Notes: a model not told the origin generated them from the letters alone. 64,000 bases of DNA from Arthrobotrys musiformis (GCA_036971715.1 JAVHJL010000012.1:62001-126000); one strand, 5' to 3'. Shown: positions 1 through 12,296, numbered from the stretch's first letter. Translations and numbers: made by a program.

Positions 1-243
1 TTATTCTCCCGCGATACATTTCCCCAATTGCTGGCTTTTCCGAAGGTCATTACGGCATATTTTATAGCTTTGAAACGCTCCAATCAATCTGAACGTTCTC
101 GCACCCACAAATGGACAGCCAGCTAAACCAAGAAAACTCCAAACTTTATTATCTTAACTAATAAATACGATGCAAGCAGTAGAATTTTCTTTTAAACTTA
201 ATTAATTCTTAGTATATAGGACGATATAATTTCAGGCGGAACT

Positions 244-2458
244 ACTTACTTTCGACCTTATCAAGCACCTTATTTCCCCATAAATCGTCGAAAATTTCCT
301 CAGGATTAAGATAAGAGCATACAAGTAATAATAATACTACCTCTTTATCTTACTCTTTTACCTTTAAGAATAAAATCTCCTATATTATCACAGTTATATT
401 ATTCCGATAGTTCTATCCAAACTTTGGTTTTCTGGATTGCACAACCGTAAAGGCTTCGTTGTAGTATGATAAATAGTCCCCCAGCGGGAGTTTTGTCTTA
501 TATATATAACACCCTGCATGACTGATGGCAAGAGGCATGAAACATAATTTTTCAACAAACGTAACTACCTCATTTTCAGGGACTACATTATATTAAATTA
601 GCTAGCCATTGGTGATAACTATAGATTTCACTATAACTACCTCTTGAGTCTGTCAAGTACGCCAGGTTCAATAGAAGCGCAACCGTACTCCTATTATCTA
701 ACCCATCTAAGTCTATTTGTTTTGCGCTTTGTGAAAACTCTGGTCTATGACTTGTAATGAGGATGGCCCCGCTGCTTTGATTTGGAAAGTATTCTTGTAT
801 TCTAAAGGTCTCCAGGTTGTCCGCGTTATTGAAAATTAGCAACCATCTACTATTACTGGGTAGCTTTAATTAGCTGAATAAGGCCAATCGTATACTACTG
901 ATTGCTTCTAGATTAGCACTGACTGTACCTTTCCCGTCAATCAATCCTGGTACGCCGAGTTTCGAGCCTATAGTTTGATAGTCGGGAGGAGATTCAGGCC
1001 ACGTTATTCTAGCTTGCTCTTTAACAATGCGCTGCATAATAGTTATAAAAAAAAGTATGAATTGTGCCTTCGCTTGCTGTAGATACCTAGAAAACCGCCG
1101 TGTAGTCGCGATGGTGGCGATAAGCATACTCGAGGGCGATTTGCGTTTTACCTATGCCACCAGTACCAGTAAGAGCGTAAATACGGGGAGTAACTGCGGA
1201 ATCGGGCTCGTGAATAGAAATTCCCGTGAAATTTGGGTCCGAAAAATATTTATAGACTTGTCTGAGTTCCTCTGCTCTACCAACGAAATTACGGTTCCGA
1301 GAAAACGGCATATGGAACGGAATGACAAAGTTGATCTCTTTGATCTTCTCTCGCTCTGAAAAAAGTGGCATTAGTGCAGGAGCTATGGAGGTATGGTAAA
1401 TGTAAGTAGGGCGATTCAGGGGAGCCCGTACTTATGCTGTCGTCTTCGATTTCATCCTTGCTAGCTATACATCGCGACATTAGTCAGCGGCCTAATTTAC
1501 CCTTGATCATCACGAAGTGGTGTACCTGCTGGTATCTGAAGGAGTAACTTTTTGGCGTAGATGGCGGCAACTAGCGCAGCATACGGCTGCCACCGTTTAT
1601 TCTTATGGCCGTCCGAGTAATCGCATATTCCCCGGACAACCAAGTACTTGTAATTCCCCGTAAGGCCGGCTGCCTCCATTTCGAAACAAAGGGCTCCGAT
1701 TTCAGTGCTGATCTTATCCCTCTTGGCTCCATCTTTCATAACTTGCTTTGCTGAAGCTATAATCCCGTAATGTAAATATGGGTGGTCGTGAGGTCGCTCT
1801 GGTCGGTTGATGATATTGGATGTATCGCATGCGCTGCAAGTGTCCACTTGGCGCCCTTTTCCAGGGATGTGCAGGTAACTTGCGCGAAATAGCTTGTCGG
1901 TGTCTTTGCCTGGGTAGCAAAACCTCCCGTCCCTCTCTTCAATTTCATAAGCTGCATCCGATATTTTCTGACCCAGCTCAACCTGATCCATGGCGGTGAT
2001 GGCTGATACTGCACTTAATAGCGTGGGTGGGGGCGCATTCAGAAATCCGGTTATTTGAAATTCACCACTTTCAGTTGCCTTGCCGAAATCGTACTGAATA
2101 ACACCACCCTATTTGTTGGCTGACTGATCACTATATCCCCAAGGCGAATATCATTCGTTGAACTAGGGGCGCCGCCTCCAACCCCGACTATCAACCCGAA
2201 CTTCAGCCTTGTAAAAGTGGTGTTCATGCGGGTGGCAACAATGGCGGCATTCGTTAACCCATAGCTGGCCTGAGGCAGCCACGAAATCACTACATTGTGC
2301 TCGCCTATCCTACCGAACTCGTAGCAATTTTCGTCTCCTTGAGGCACGCTGAGCTTGGGGTGTACTTCATCTAGAACTTTGCGCGCGGCCTCTAACTCGA
2401 TGGGGATAGCGCAGAGCCAACCAATAGAGTAATCGTACCTGTTGAGTTTGGTGGTCAT
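244..2458 (-). pseudogene. NLR-type gene relic (phosphorylase-like + NB-ARC)
   Basis: The reading starts at 2458 and runs leftward. Codons from 2458 to about 2115 give the N-terminal half of a nucleoside-phosphorylase-like (PNP_UDP) domain, including VGVGGGAPS and RLGDIVIS. A one-base frame change near 2110-2118 precedes its second half (1991-1497), which ends in EMEAAG and RGICDYSDGHKN. The NB-ARC part starts at 1371 and has an intact P-loop (GTGGIGKT, about 1143-1167). It continues through 1127-870 and 842-588 (LLIFNNADN, Walker B-like), then in a further frame to about 416 (FMPLAISHAG) and about 244 (CSYLNPEEIFDDLW). Several stops and frameshifts separate the blocks, so no full protein can be made. 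Fungal proteins of this type are STAND/NLR-like and are linked to non-self recognition. No C-terminal repeat domain is visible before the window edge. Confidence 0.85.
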
Positions 2459-2555
2459 ATTTGTGTAATCCCGGGTGAATTTAGCGCGGGGTAAGTTGGT
2501 TAGTGATGAGGAAGATCGAATAAACAGCTCTCTCTCTCCACCTCTTCTAATCTAA

Positions 2556-2564
2556 CTTATATAC
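2556..2564 (-). promoter_or_regulatory. TATA box of the NLR relic
   Basis: GTATATAAG reads on the minus strand about 100 nt upstream of the ATG at 2458, in a pyrimidine-rich context. The promoter looks intact although the coding part is broken. Confidence 0.45.
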
Positions 2565-2589
2565 CCCGCACAGCGACGAGGCTCGCGAA

Positions 2590-3684
2590 GGATTATTGAT
2601 TTGGTTGCGCTGGTCAATTTTCTCGTTCGGGCTCATGCATGTTTGTTTGCCTGTCGATAGATACATTAAAACCTAAAGCCTTGTCTGGCCATTATGCCAC
2701 GTTCAAGGTGACAGCACGCTAGCTTTTCGGCCTTAGTCCGCTTGCGCAGATGTGTATTCATAAATGGCCATTTCTGCCAACATGAATTGCAATTGCTGCT
2801 GCGTCTATTTCGATCAAAACTAGAGTAAGGCTGCGTGCATCGGGTTGGCTGTAAAACTAGAGATTTGCGCATTGCCACAAAGCGGTACCTGTGACGTGGC
2901 GTTGCAGGGATATGCCTGTTCCAGATTAAGACCGAGAGCTTCTTTTGGTTGCTATTCGTTTTAAGAAGGATCTTTGATTTATTTTTCTTTTCTAAGCTTG
3001 GCTCTTCTAGATCTACCCCGTCCGCTACCTATATTTGTCCTCTCCACTTTTGTTTTGCAAAGAGGCGTTCCTATTTGTCTCACAGAAGCATGTTGATTGT
3101 TTCTGTTGACAACCACAAGGCGATGCTACCTGATTTTGGTAAGGATCTCTGATTTGTTTTCTCTTCTGATCTTAGCCCTCCCACTCATTTTTGTCCTTTT
3201 TTTCTTGTTTTTGTGAAGGCTTTCCTCTTTGCCAATTCACACAGAAATATGTTAACCAGAAGTGTGAAGAAAACCCTTCACTCAATCTAAATAGCCCTGA
3301 AGAAAGAGCCCCGAGGCACCACGGTCGCGAAAGAGCGCTGAAAGTGAGTCGAAGTTGTAGGCGCAACGGAAGGAATTCCGCCAAGTGGGTTGGCATGGGG
3401 ATTATAGATGTCGTAGGGCCCGGCGAAGGTTCCATAGTCAAGTTTAGACTAGTGGCTATGAGAGTCCGAGAAACCCAAGCTGGAGAGCTGCTTAACTTAG
3501 AAGTGGCGCTTGCAAACCAAAGCGGTTTTTGAGTTGCCCGCGCCGTAGGTTCTACTAGTTAGGGGTGGGGCCGTCTTGAGTAGTTAGAGGGGCAGGAGTG
3601 TGAAAATTTGCCAATTTGTTCTTCACCGGTGCAGTACCCGGGATGGCATCTAGATCTGGTACGATTCTCGAAGCCCAATCTTTC
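2590..3684. other. Intergenic, no supported gene
   Basis: Short ORFs occur on both strands (for example 3191-3532 and 2666-2878), but none shows a domain, a convincing start context or biased composition. I see nothing definite here. Confidence 0.4.
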
Positions 3685-6600
3685 CTATTTACACTTGCGA
3701 ACTTTTCGATCTATTTCTCCGTTAGTGCTAATACCGTGTAAAGCCTTTGCAAAGGGAATGCCTACATGTTGGGATATCTCTTCGCTATAAAGTTTTTCAT
3801 TCTGAGTCCAGTACTTGAGAGTAGCGATTGCGTCGATAGGATCATTTTTCTATAGATAACCGCGTTAGGCTCAACCTTCTAGCATAAAATACTTTAGATG
3901 TTGATTTGGTAAATTTACTAACCTCTGGCACCATGAGAAGACCATATATGCAGCAGAGGATATCTCGAACCTTCGTCTCCGCTTTCCAGTATTGATCCAA
4001 AACGGCATGGCATACACGACCATGCTACATGCAAATTGTTAGTCACGTGTACGTAGAAAGGTTTTGGCAAATACCGTATCTGAAGTTTTAAGGAATTAAA
4101 ATACCTACTTTATTAATATTCGGATGAATAATCGGTGTAATAAACCTCGCCTGTGGTGCCTTTCTCGGGAAATCATCAGTCATGTCTAAGAACATAACAA
4201 AGGTCCCACTAGCGTAATTAGACCCATCAGGACCCTCGACCACCACCTTCCAGAACGACATTTCGCTCTCGCTAATGTATATATCCATATCTGGGTGAGG
4301 GTTTTCAGCCATGTCCTTGATTTCGAGCAACATACGTCGGCTCTTGAAAACATCAGACGCAGCGCGAACACCACCCCTATCAACAAGAACTTGCTTGTTT
4401 CCACCAAAAACTCGGTGAGCATTTTCTAGAGACATGAATTCATCGTTCTGATGGGGGTGGTCACATGCTTCTGGAACAGAGAAAGCAGTAACTGTGAAGG
4501 GTTTAATGGGCTGAAGAGCATCGAAATATGGCAAGTATGTTTGCCGGTGGAATGGCGGACGTAGAGTTTGATCAACCATGGTTTCCATTTCAGCCAGTTG
4601 AATGATTTCAGCTGTGGATGCTGGGTTCATCGCGTATCCACCAGTAGCGCCGCAGATTCTGAACAACGATATATTGGAGTCTCTACCGATAGAGAAAGCA
4701 TCAAGAACAATATTGTTTTCCCAGAGATATGAATAAGTAGTTTTGTCGGTTTGTACTGAGTGATTATCCATACCATCCGTAAGAACAATAATACGAGCTT
4801 TGGTGCCCGGATTATCCCTTCTAAAATCAATTAACCGCTCCGCTCCTTTGTAAATACAGTCCCACATGGCTGTCGAGCTACCTGGACCTAGCTCCTCAAT
4901 TCCTTTTTCAACATCAGCTAGCAATGGAGTGAACCCCTGCATAATGGAAACGATACTATCGAACTTCATGACACCAAAGTGCACCGGAAATTTATAGTTC
5001 GTAACCATGTTCGAATAATGCTTGAATAGCATCTTTGCGGCCGTCAATTTGGTGGTCCTTTCCGCGGCCCTAATCTCTTGGTCTTCAGATTCAAAAGCAA
5101 GTCCAGACATACTACCGCTACAGTCGACACATATCATAACAGCTTCCCTGGGTCTGCGGGTATCGACTGTGCTAGCGTTCAAGCATCCGACGTCCCAACC
5201 GTCTAAAGGCCATGAACCACTAATTTTCCGTGCTTGGATGACATCTTTGAGAGTTTTTGCGAGACCCTGGCCTTGGTCGTTTGACATTATTCGCTGAGTG
5301 CCTGTAACTGGGTTCCAAATATTGGCCCACTCGTCGGCGCACTCGTCGCCAAATTCAAATATGGATACCAGTCCCTCGTTATTGAGTGTCAATACTGGTG
5401 GTTTTGAGGCAGATAAGGACAGCGGTGCCACGGTACAAAGAACGGGCAAATTTGTAGTGTTGATAATATGCTCGTAGAATCCGTCCTGAGTTGGATGATG
5501 TAGAATCCTATGCTCAAGCACATTCCCGGCATCCTTCGGCAGGACTAGATAAGAGGTACCATCAAATGGGTACTTGTCCCTGAAAGACAAGATCAATCGT
5601 CGATAACCCATTATTATTTCCATCCGGCCTAAAATGTGAACATTCGGTGGTATCCACTTACGCAATCGTAGGCCGTATCTGGATTCCATGCTATGGGTGG
5701 ACGGTGGTTTGGTAACAAATAATTATCGATATAAAGATAAGGATGCCCGGGTCCTAAGTTTCCGTCGTACATCTCGAGAACGTCCATCACCTCATCGTAA
5801 ACCAAATCCCTTAAAGCGTCGTGGTTTCCGTCGATTATGCTGCGGTCTCTATTTCGTGATACGATCGATCTTCCTGTTAGTACATAGCCTTGGTATCTTT
5901 TGTTTGCTGGCGCTGTGTTCCAATTCATATCCCAGAATTGTTTTAAAATGTTGTTGTCAGTGCGATGTCGTCGCCTGCTTTGGTTTCCATCGAGTCCGGG
6001 AACGCCGCTTCTAGTTTCCCATCGGTTTAGGAGTGCATTGATTGCTCCGGTTCCGAGGCGACACGTCTCCGCGAATGCCGTGTAGGTGTTTCGCACAATT
6101 TTATAACTTTCCTTGCTTTCTACTCGTTCAACCGCGGTAATCCAGTCATGGATCCATCGTAAAAAAATATACAAGTCCCAGTCCGTTGTCGTACGCTTTA
6201 AATCGAACAGCGTTATATCACTAAGATATTGGATTTGGCTGATGTATTGATAGCAATTTAGAGTTTATATATTAGCATAAAGTCGATATTGACGTCAAGA
6301 AATCACAGGAAATCTTGCGCAATATCTAGATTTTTTGACACTCCTAAAAGGTGGGAAGGGAGAACAGTCGAACTTACCCTTGCATGAATAATTTTACTAG
6401 CATCCGTAGTTGCCAGTGCTGATGAAGCGCTAGGTTTGGGTTGTTCACACCGCAAAATGGACAAGGTACTGAAGCCACGCCTGCGGTTTGATCCATCAAC
6501 AGGTTGCAAATACGACCGATAAAGTGATCGGTCTCGGCGTTTAGCATTGCCTGAGCAGCAAGGGGGTGCGAGATGCCTCTTGCCGACCTGAAATTCCTTG

Positions 6601-7081
6601 TGCACAGAGCCCACGATTTCAATCTTCGCCGTACGTCACCAACTAGTAAGGCTCGCTTTCGAGCTGCGGTCATCGCATTCCAAGTTCGCCATACCGTGGG
6701 TGCCCGTAGTATTCTCATCAACTGGTACCAATGTTGATCGTGAAGGATAACACGTTGTATATACCATTCCTGCTGAATCCAGTGGTCCAGAACGTTGACT
6801 GCTACGGGTAGAGGTAATCCCGTAAACACAGGAAGGAAGTGAGGATGGGTTGGTGCGGCTAAGTGCAATGGCCCTAATCTTAGAGCGGGGTGTCGTGAGT
6901 GTATTTTTACTACTTCATCCGTCATCTCGTATTGATCGTCGTCTTCTTCTGGTGCTAAATGTGTTTTTATTGTGGGCGCAAATAGTTCGTTGATTCGCTG
7001 TATTGAAATATTATCATCTGATCTTTGTAACTCATCTTCCTCGAAGCCATTCCACCTCAAGGGTGAACGTAGTGTCGACAT
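3685..7081 (-). CDS. VWA domain-ubiquitin conjugating (E2-like) fusion protein, multi-exon
   Basis: Proposed exons are 7081-6378, 6238 to about 5662, about 5650-4109, 4024-3923 and 3849-3685. Introns 6377-6239 (phase 2), 4108-4025 (branch TGACTAACA) and 3922-3850 (branch CCTAACG) join in phase. The first about 430 residues match nothing I know. A VWA domain follows with all three metal-site motifs: DCSGS, the Thr in GSSTAMWD, and TDGMD. Next comes an E2 fold (LLEIKDMAENP, VVVEGPDGSNYASG, HPNIN) that continues after the 84-nt intron as GRVCHAVLDQYW. The Cys lies eight residues after the Asn of HPN, as in active E2 enzymes, and the last exon supplies the C-terminal helices. The join near 5690-5629 is unresolved: two overlapping frames are offset by one base and no intron fits, so one indel is possible. 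Total about 1030 residues. Ligase-pathway activity is inference. Confidence 0.75.
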
Positions 7082-7099
7082 CTTACTATTTTCGGTCAC

Positions 7100-8188
7100 T
7101 AGCTGAATATTTGATTGATTGATGGCAGAAGTTGCTAGTCTTGTAAATCGCGGAAAGATGGAATTTGAATGTTCTTACAAAGTTGATATGTTTGGATTTG
7201 TATTTTATTTATCTTGATAATCAATATGCGATATGCTTGAAGATTTGAAACATTAATACGGAAAAATACTTTTTTTGATCTTTTGACCTATTTTCTACTG
7301 AATAAAATGGCTTCCGTTTGAATATACGGTAAGAGCTTCGAAAGCTTGAGCGGCTCTGATGAAACATTTATTCGCCGATTTGGCAACGTTGTATATCCAC
7401 ATACTTTACTCGCGCACGTGTGATCCGGTCCTGAACAGCCCTAAAGCCTCGACCGAAAGAAAATGAAAAGGCGAAAGTGCTTCTGATGTGTACGGTCGGG
7501 CTTACGATAGGTGATTTATACGGTCGGGCTCGTGGTAGGAAGACGGGCTGATCCACGGTTTGACTCGCAGGCTGTCTCAGAGACTAATAATGGACAAATT
7601 AGTATGGTTTCTGTATTTGCTATCATCGCAGCTTGCCTGTGGGTATAATTGCGTCCCACCTCTCCTCCCTCATCTTCCTCCCTTCCTCCCTTCCCTTCCC
7701 TTCCCTTCTCCTTCCACACCCCTTCTCTCTGAAACTATTTGCTTGAAGATATGGAGAAATCTCAAGAACCCTAAACCTTAGAATTCTTAAGCTAAACCTT
7801 GGAATCTACTAGATCCTAATTTGGAATATCCTAGGTACTAAGGTTACTCAAAGGCTACCGCATTTACCGCAAACTACAGTAGGTATATTACGTCGGCCTG
7901 CAGCGAGGTTGAGGTTGATTATGACCCCGACATATACGCGCTACACTATATCCATCTCGTTCTTCAGTTAGACTACAGCATAAAGAAAGACAAAATCCGC
8001 TCGTTCCCTTTGCCTGATGTGAATGGTTACGCAAAATACGTGGAGGCAATACTAGTATGGTTAGTAAAGAAGGTGCCGAGTTCACTGGAGCCAAAGGTCG
8101 TACTAGATGTCTTAGGTAGGCTGCATCTGATACTAGATATCTTATAAGCCTCTGTATTTTTAATAGCCACAACAACTCAAACCCTATC
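7100..8188. other. Intergenic with pyrimidine-rich tract
   Basis: A C/T-only tract (CCTCCCTCAT-like, repeated CCTTCCCTTC) lies at about 7655-7730. Otherwise there is AT-rich sequence and no supported gene. The minus-strand ORFs at 7368-7719 and 7888-8175 look like chance. Confidence 0.4.
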
Positions 8189-8189
8189 G

Positions 8190-8524
8190 ATTGTTCAACA
8201 GAAAACAGACAGGATTAATCAAACCTCCATTCAAAAGATCATTAAGTGTAGTTCCAAACATATCCACCTTGTGGCAGAAGCATTAGAGGCCGCGGATCAT
8301 GACACCGAGGGGAGCGTTGATGGCAATAAGCGATTGGCTCTCATCGGGGATGCGGTCTTAAGACTAATACTCGTTGATGAGTAATATCCTTCCAAAGAAA
8401 GTAAAAGTAAATATAATTTCCCTCCAAACTTAGGTATTACTGAATTGAATTTTGTAGAAAGCGCAGATAAAACACTAAAAAAGTTTGCTTTCAACGGGAG
8501 GCTTCGCACAAAGCACCTGGGATG
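8190..8524 (+). pseudogene. RNase III domain relic
   Basis: The frame from 8193 reads into EALEAADHD and then GNKRLALIGDAVLRLILVDE, which matches the signature helix of the fungal ribonuclease III domain family (acidic Asp in the GDAVL motif). A TAA at 8382 interrupts it. The same frame goes on as YPSKESKSKYNFPPNLG to a TGA near 8523, and similar-looking material in another frame runs to about 8640. No start codon or N-terminal half was found. It is read as a decayed fragment; whether it was catalytic or a mitochondrial ribosomal-type RNase III domain cannot be said. Confidence 0.6.
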
Positions 8525-8649
8525 ATGAGCCTGGACCAAACGCAGATTCCAATTCTATGTGATTACTGTGCATCAGTTTTATTAGAGTAGAAGGTAGTAT
8601 TAGCAGCCCAATTTGTCTAGAATATTTTGAGCATCTAAAGTTTGGTAAG

Positions 8650-9007
8650 CCTCTTTGCTAGCAACACTTCGACAGGTATAAGTCAAGCAGGGAGGAAAAA
8701 TGCAAAAGCCAAAATGGCCGAGATATTTACAATACTCTCAAGTGTATGAGTTTTACCCTCTAAAAACCGTAAAATTATCATTTAAATCAAGGAAATCGAA
8801 AGAGAGATCAAAAGTATAGAGTCTTCTTGAGGAATTTGCGGAATTTTCCGAGGTTGTAGTAGTTGCGTGTGATTTTTATATTGACAGAGGACTTAAGTGT
8901 ATTGTCGCGATGTTGTCTTCTGGTTGTACCACTAGGTGCCAGGGTTTCATTATGAAGGGGAGGGGTAACTGCAATGCAGTCCCATATAAGTTGTCCTTGG
9001 GGTTCTC
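8650..9007. other. Intergenic
   Basis: AT-rich sequence with stops in all frames. Nothing recognisable. Confidence 0.4.
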
Positions 9008-9358
9008 TTGAAATATTATAAAGAGCTTATTGAAGCGAAGAATCGGCTTATGCAACCGCTTGAAGATTCCGTTCAACTGCAATCCGAAATTATTCGAAAA
9101 GAGAAAGAACTAGAAATCATCGAAAAGAAGCACGAGGAAAGTATGGTTCATGTGGATCAGGAATTAATTATGGAGATTCAAGCTGGTGAAGCTTCAGGAA
9201 ATGGGGAGAGTATTGCGGATGCAATTGAAGAGCCGGTAAATCATTTCTTTGATGAAGACATGACTTGTTTGTTGGCGAATGAGGTAGTCGTTTCAGGAAA
9301 TCAAGAGATTCCAGTTATTGGGGGGGTTGTTCGTTGGGAGGATTTGCTCCTTGCTTGA
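9008..9358 (+). CDS. Hypothetical coiled-coil protein or exon
   Basis: A 116-codon open frame begins at a TTG, so a true start or an upstream exon is missing. Residues 5-50 are strongly helical and charged (IIRKEKELEIIEKKHEES), then acidic (DAIEEPVNHFFDEDM), with a hydrophobic end (EIPVIGGVVRWEDLLLA). A second small ORF on the same strand starts 36 nt downstream. The family is not recognised. It may be part of one gene with the downstream ORF or a gag-like remnant, because an integrase relic follows on the other strand. Confidence 0.35.
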   Translation: MKYYKELIEAKNRLMQPLEDSVQLQSEIIRKEKELEIIEKKHEESMVHVDQELIMEIQAGEASGNGESIADAIEEPVNHFFDEDMTCLLANEVVVSGNQEIPVIGGVVRWEDLLLA

Positions 9359-9394
9359 TTCTTTTCCTTAACATCAACTCAATACAAAACAAAT

Positions 9395-9619
9395 ATGCCT
9401 TGTCGAGCTGATCTTCTTGCTTTTGCGGAGTCTTTGACTCCGGATATTCGTCGTTTAGGGGAGAGAATTCGTGTCTTGCGGTTGAGCATGCATATGCAGC
9501 CAGCGCATAGCGCGGTCTTGGGGGAGATGTTGAGAGAGTTGGAGGCGGAGGAGGAGTATTGGGATGAGGTACACCGCTGGTGCCTAACAGCGTGTGTGTG
9601 TGGAGAGGGGTGTCGGTAA
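9395..9619 (+). CDS. Small hypothetical protein, 74 aa
   Basis: The ATG has a good fungal context (AAACAAATATG). The protein is helical and charged in the middle (PDIRRLGERIRVLRL, LGEMLRELEAEEEYWDEV) and ends in a Cys-rich tail (CLTACVCGEGCR). Just past the stop lies a GGTAAGTATAG donor-like site and a TTTTCTAG acceptor at about 9682, so the true 3' end may be spliced. No family recognised. Confidence 0.35.
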   Translation: MPCRADLLAFAESLTPDIRRLGERIRVLRLSMHMQPAHSAVLGEMLRELEAEEEYWDEVHRWCLTACVCGEGCR

Positions 9620-9839
9620 AGGTAAGTATAGGCTAAAGGTGGTGTCATGCGATATTTTTCTAATATTGGTTTTTTTTCTAGGGCGTCCACGCTTTCTCCT
9701 CGGCTCTGGGAATTCCTGTTGTGCAGGGGTCGCAGTTTGTCCATCTTCAAGCTCAATTTTATCGATATTGGGGTCTTCTTATAGACCAAAAGGTGCTGGT
9801 TCTAAGACTGGGATGTGGAAAGTTCGATGAATTTTTGAA

Positions 9840-10552
9840 AGTCAGGTATCCAATTTAGTGTTTTCCTAATTTTTTCTTGATTGGTATGGGCCAAATTTCT
9901 GATATCCAAGCTTTTTGTGGGGGCATTTTGTTTTTAGATTTCATGCAAGCAGATATGCTTTATCTCCTTCTTTTACAATAGGAGCATTCATATGGTTGCG
10001 ATCGTAATAATGGGCCATTCTCTCCTGAGAGAACTGGAGATCTTTCCTGAGGATGCTATGAGGATTCTGCATGTTCTTCATATGTTCTTCTGCTTGGGGT
10101 ACAAGTTCCTTGGCCGTAATTGGAGGCAAAAATGCTTTCGACGTCCAACCACGTAGGACTCATAAGATGCCATTTTGGTTGTCGAATGTTGAGAGGTGTT
10201 GTATGTGTCTGTGCATAATTCAAGAAACTTCTGAGGTATATCTCCAGGGTCTGGATTAATCGTTCGGAGGCTCCGTCAGTCTGTGGATGAGCCTTGGTGG
10301 CAATGTGCTAGCGAAAAGCTTATCGCGGTCACAAATGTGTTTCCGTTGGATTCCATATTTGGAAAAAACATGTTGGTGGTAGATCTGTTGGAATTCGGCG
10401 CTTCCCCATTGGTCATTCCAAGGTACAAAAATAGGTACTTTGGAAATTTTACAAGTTATGATCAATATTTCGTTGTATAGGAAATTTGTGAGGAAGCTGG
10501 GCTTGAGGTATTCCTTGAATAAAGTCATAGGAGACTTCTTCAAAAGGTGCAC
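9840..10552 (-). mobile_element. Ty3/gypsy retrotransposon integrase remnant
   Basis: Minus-strand fragments at 10552-10256 and 10129-9941 read as the end of an integrase core (VPIFVPWNDQWGSAEF, RKHICDRDKLFAS) and the following region (LRKDLQFSQERMAHYYDRNH, EGDKAYLLA). The sequence then continues degenerately as K.RPHKKLGYQKFGPYQ-like codons to about 9840. This order is typical of fungal Ty3/gypsy pol. Stops and frame changes break it, and no LTRs, reverse transcriptase or RNase H were seen, so it is a short dead piece. Confidence 0.7.
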
Positions 10553-10564
10553 TAGGAACGTTGT

Positions 10565-12290
10565 GAGGTTCGAGAGTTCCGTAGGGTTGATGTCGATTAG
10601 GTAAACAAAAGCGCTGATGGTTTGTGTTGCAAGCGTTGCGTAGTGCCTAAATTCGGGTATCTAAATTGATTATGTTAGTTCGTTTGCCGGTTCTACAAGC
10701 TTCCATGCTGTTTTGTTCCGTGTGCTATAATAACAGCCAGAAACCTAACGCTTTTCTTGGCACCGTGTCTCGTACAGCTGTGATCGTTCTGTGAGTTACC
10801 AAATAAAGATGCAGCATAAATATGGTAAGTTACTCTGTAAACACATAGATAAACACTGTTCAGCCCTCTCCGGCCCCACTTATTCCTACATATGGTCCTG
10901 TAACAAAGCTACAGCAGCATAATGAGCGAAGGCGGAGATCCAGGCGGCTGGCGGTGCTACGCGAATGAAGTTGGAGATCCAAACTACTGTGATTGAAAGA
11001 ACCCATGGGGACAAACAGCACCAGTCTCGAATGAGCCGGCGTCCCAATCTGTATGCAACTCTAATAAATTGATTCTTAGTCATGTTAACTTTGTTTCTTT
11101 TTTTTTTCTTCCTTATCGTGTGATATCATTAGTTTTGGCATCATTGTCATGAAGTTCATGCAATTCGCAAAGATCTAGTTGGACCGGTCTGCAAAGTTAT
11201 TGACAGAATGTCTTCTAGCTCAACTTAGATTATCCAGTGCCGATTCCTATCGTCACTGGCTAGGTAGTATTTGTATACAAATTGACTGAATGTCCGGAGG
11301 ACGTCTGTCCGTGAGAACTATGTAAAAATCCACGTAACCACCTATCTCGTATCTCCCATCGGATCTCGACGTCTCAGCCTTCCGCTCTAGGAAGCCCGTC
11401 CGTTGTCGTGTGGTATTTCGCGTACCAGTAACGATTATTGTTGAAATCTACGGGTACAGTTATGGATAGAGAACTTGTCTTGATTTCTTCCTTGATTTCA
11501 CCGAAGCCCTACCTTCGGTGACACCTTATATGCTAATTACACAGCGAAGACTTTTCGATGTCTATTGCAGAGATTTCTCTTTCTTCAGACGAGCTCCGTC
11601 GTTCTTGTGAAACCTTATTGGTCACGTGTGTGGCGTTCGGCTAGCCACCCACAGCGGCGTCGACCCTGACTTCTGACAATTATGGTCTAATAGAGCGTCT
11701 CATAGCATTCCCCCTCCTACAGGACGAAGATTCACACCTCGACACACCTCGGTCTGGTTCGTCAGCCCTCGGAGAGGCTCCTTATCCCTGATCGCGCATC
11801 TTGAGCGTGGTGGGGCCGAGCCGTCTCATCTTAGTACTAAACCTCTTCAAGCCGTTGTCCCGATTAGTGTTGTCGTATTCTGAGTGCAACGCGCTTCCTT
11901 GGTAGACTGCTCCTTCCCGTTTCTTTATTGGCATTCCACCAACAATTATTTTTGCAAGTCTTTTGTGGCATTTTCGTTCTCCGGTGGTTGTAGAGGTATT
12001 GTATTCTTTTGCTAGAGTTCTTCTGGTTATCGACGATCAATGGATGGGACATAATATCAACAGCAACAATCTTTTGAAGCGCTCTTTAAGGAATTGGCGC
12101 TTAACTAGTATCTCCGGACTACTCGGTTTCATTATCGGCCCGCGCTTAGCTGTCTAGATTCGCTAGTCTATTTCGTAGACCGCTGTTCTATCAAGTATTG
12201 GGCATATTCTTATAGTGAGAACCTAGGACCACCACATCGGCCCATACGCACCCATCGCATTACGAAAGCCTCATCTTGGAGCCATACTTT
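10565..12290. other. Long intergenic region
   Basis: No supported gene in about 1.7 kb. A T-rich tract lies at about 11095-11110. Sequence at 11330-11900 has LTR-like base composition, but I could not find a repeated partner or defined ends. Confidence 0.35.
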
Positions 12291-12296
12291 AGGACA

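Noticed and set aside
1027..1359. Plus ORF of 110 residues
   Set aside because: It is the antisense shadow of the first NLR relic.
3191..3532. 113-residue plus ORF
   Set aside because: No domain, no promoter or splice context, and overlapping open frames on minus.
7560..7781. Plus ORF across the pyrimidine tract
   Set aside because: It is composed of low-complexity Pro/Leu/Ser codons from the C/T tract.
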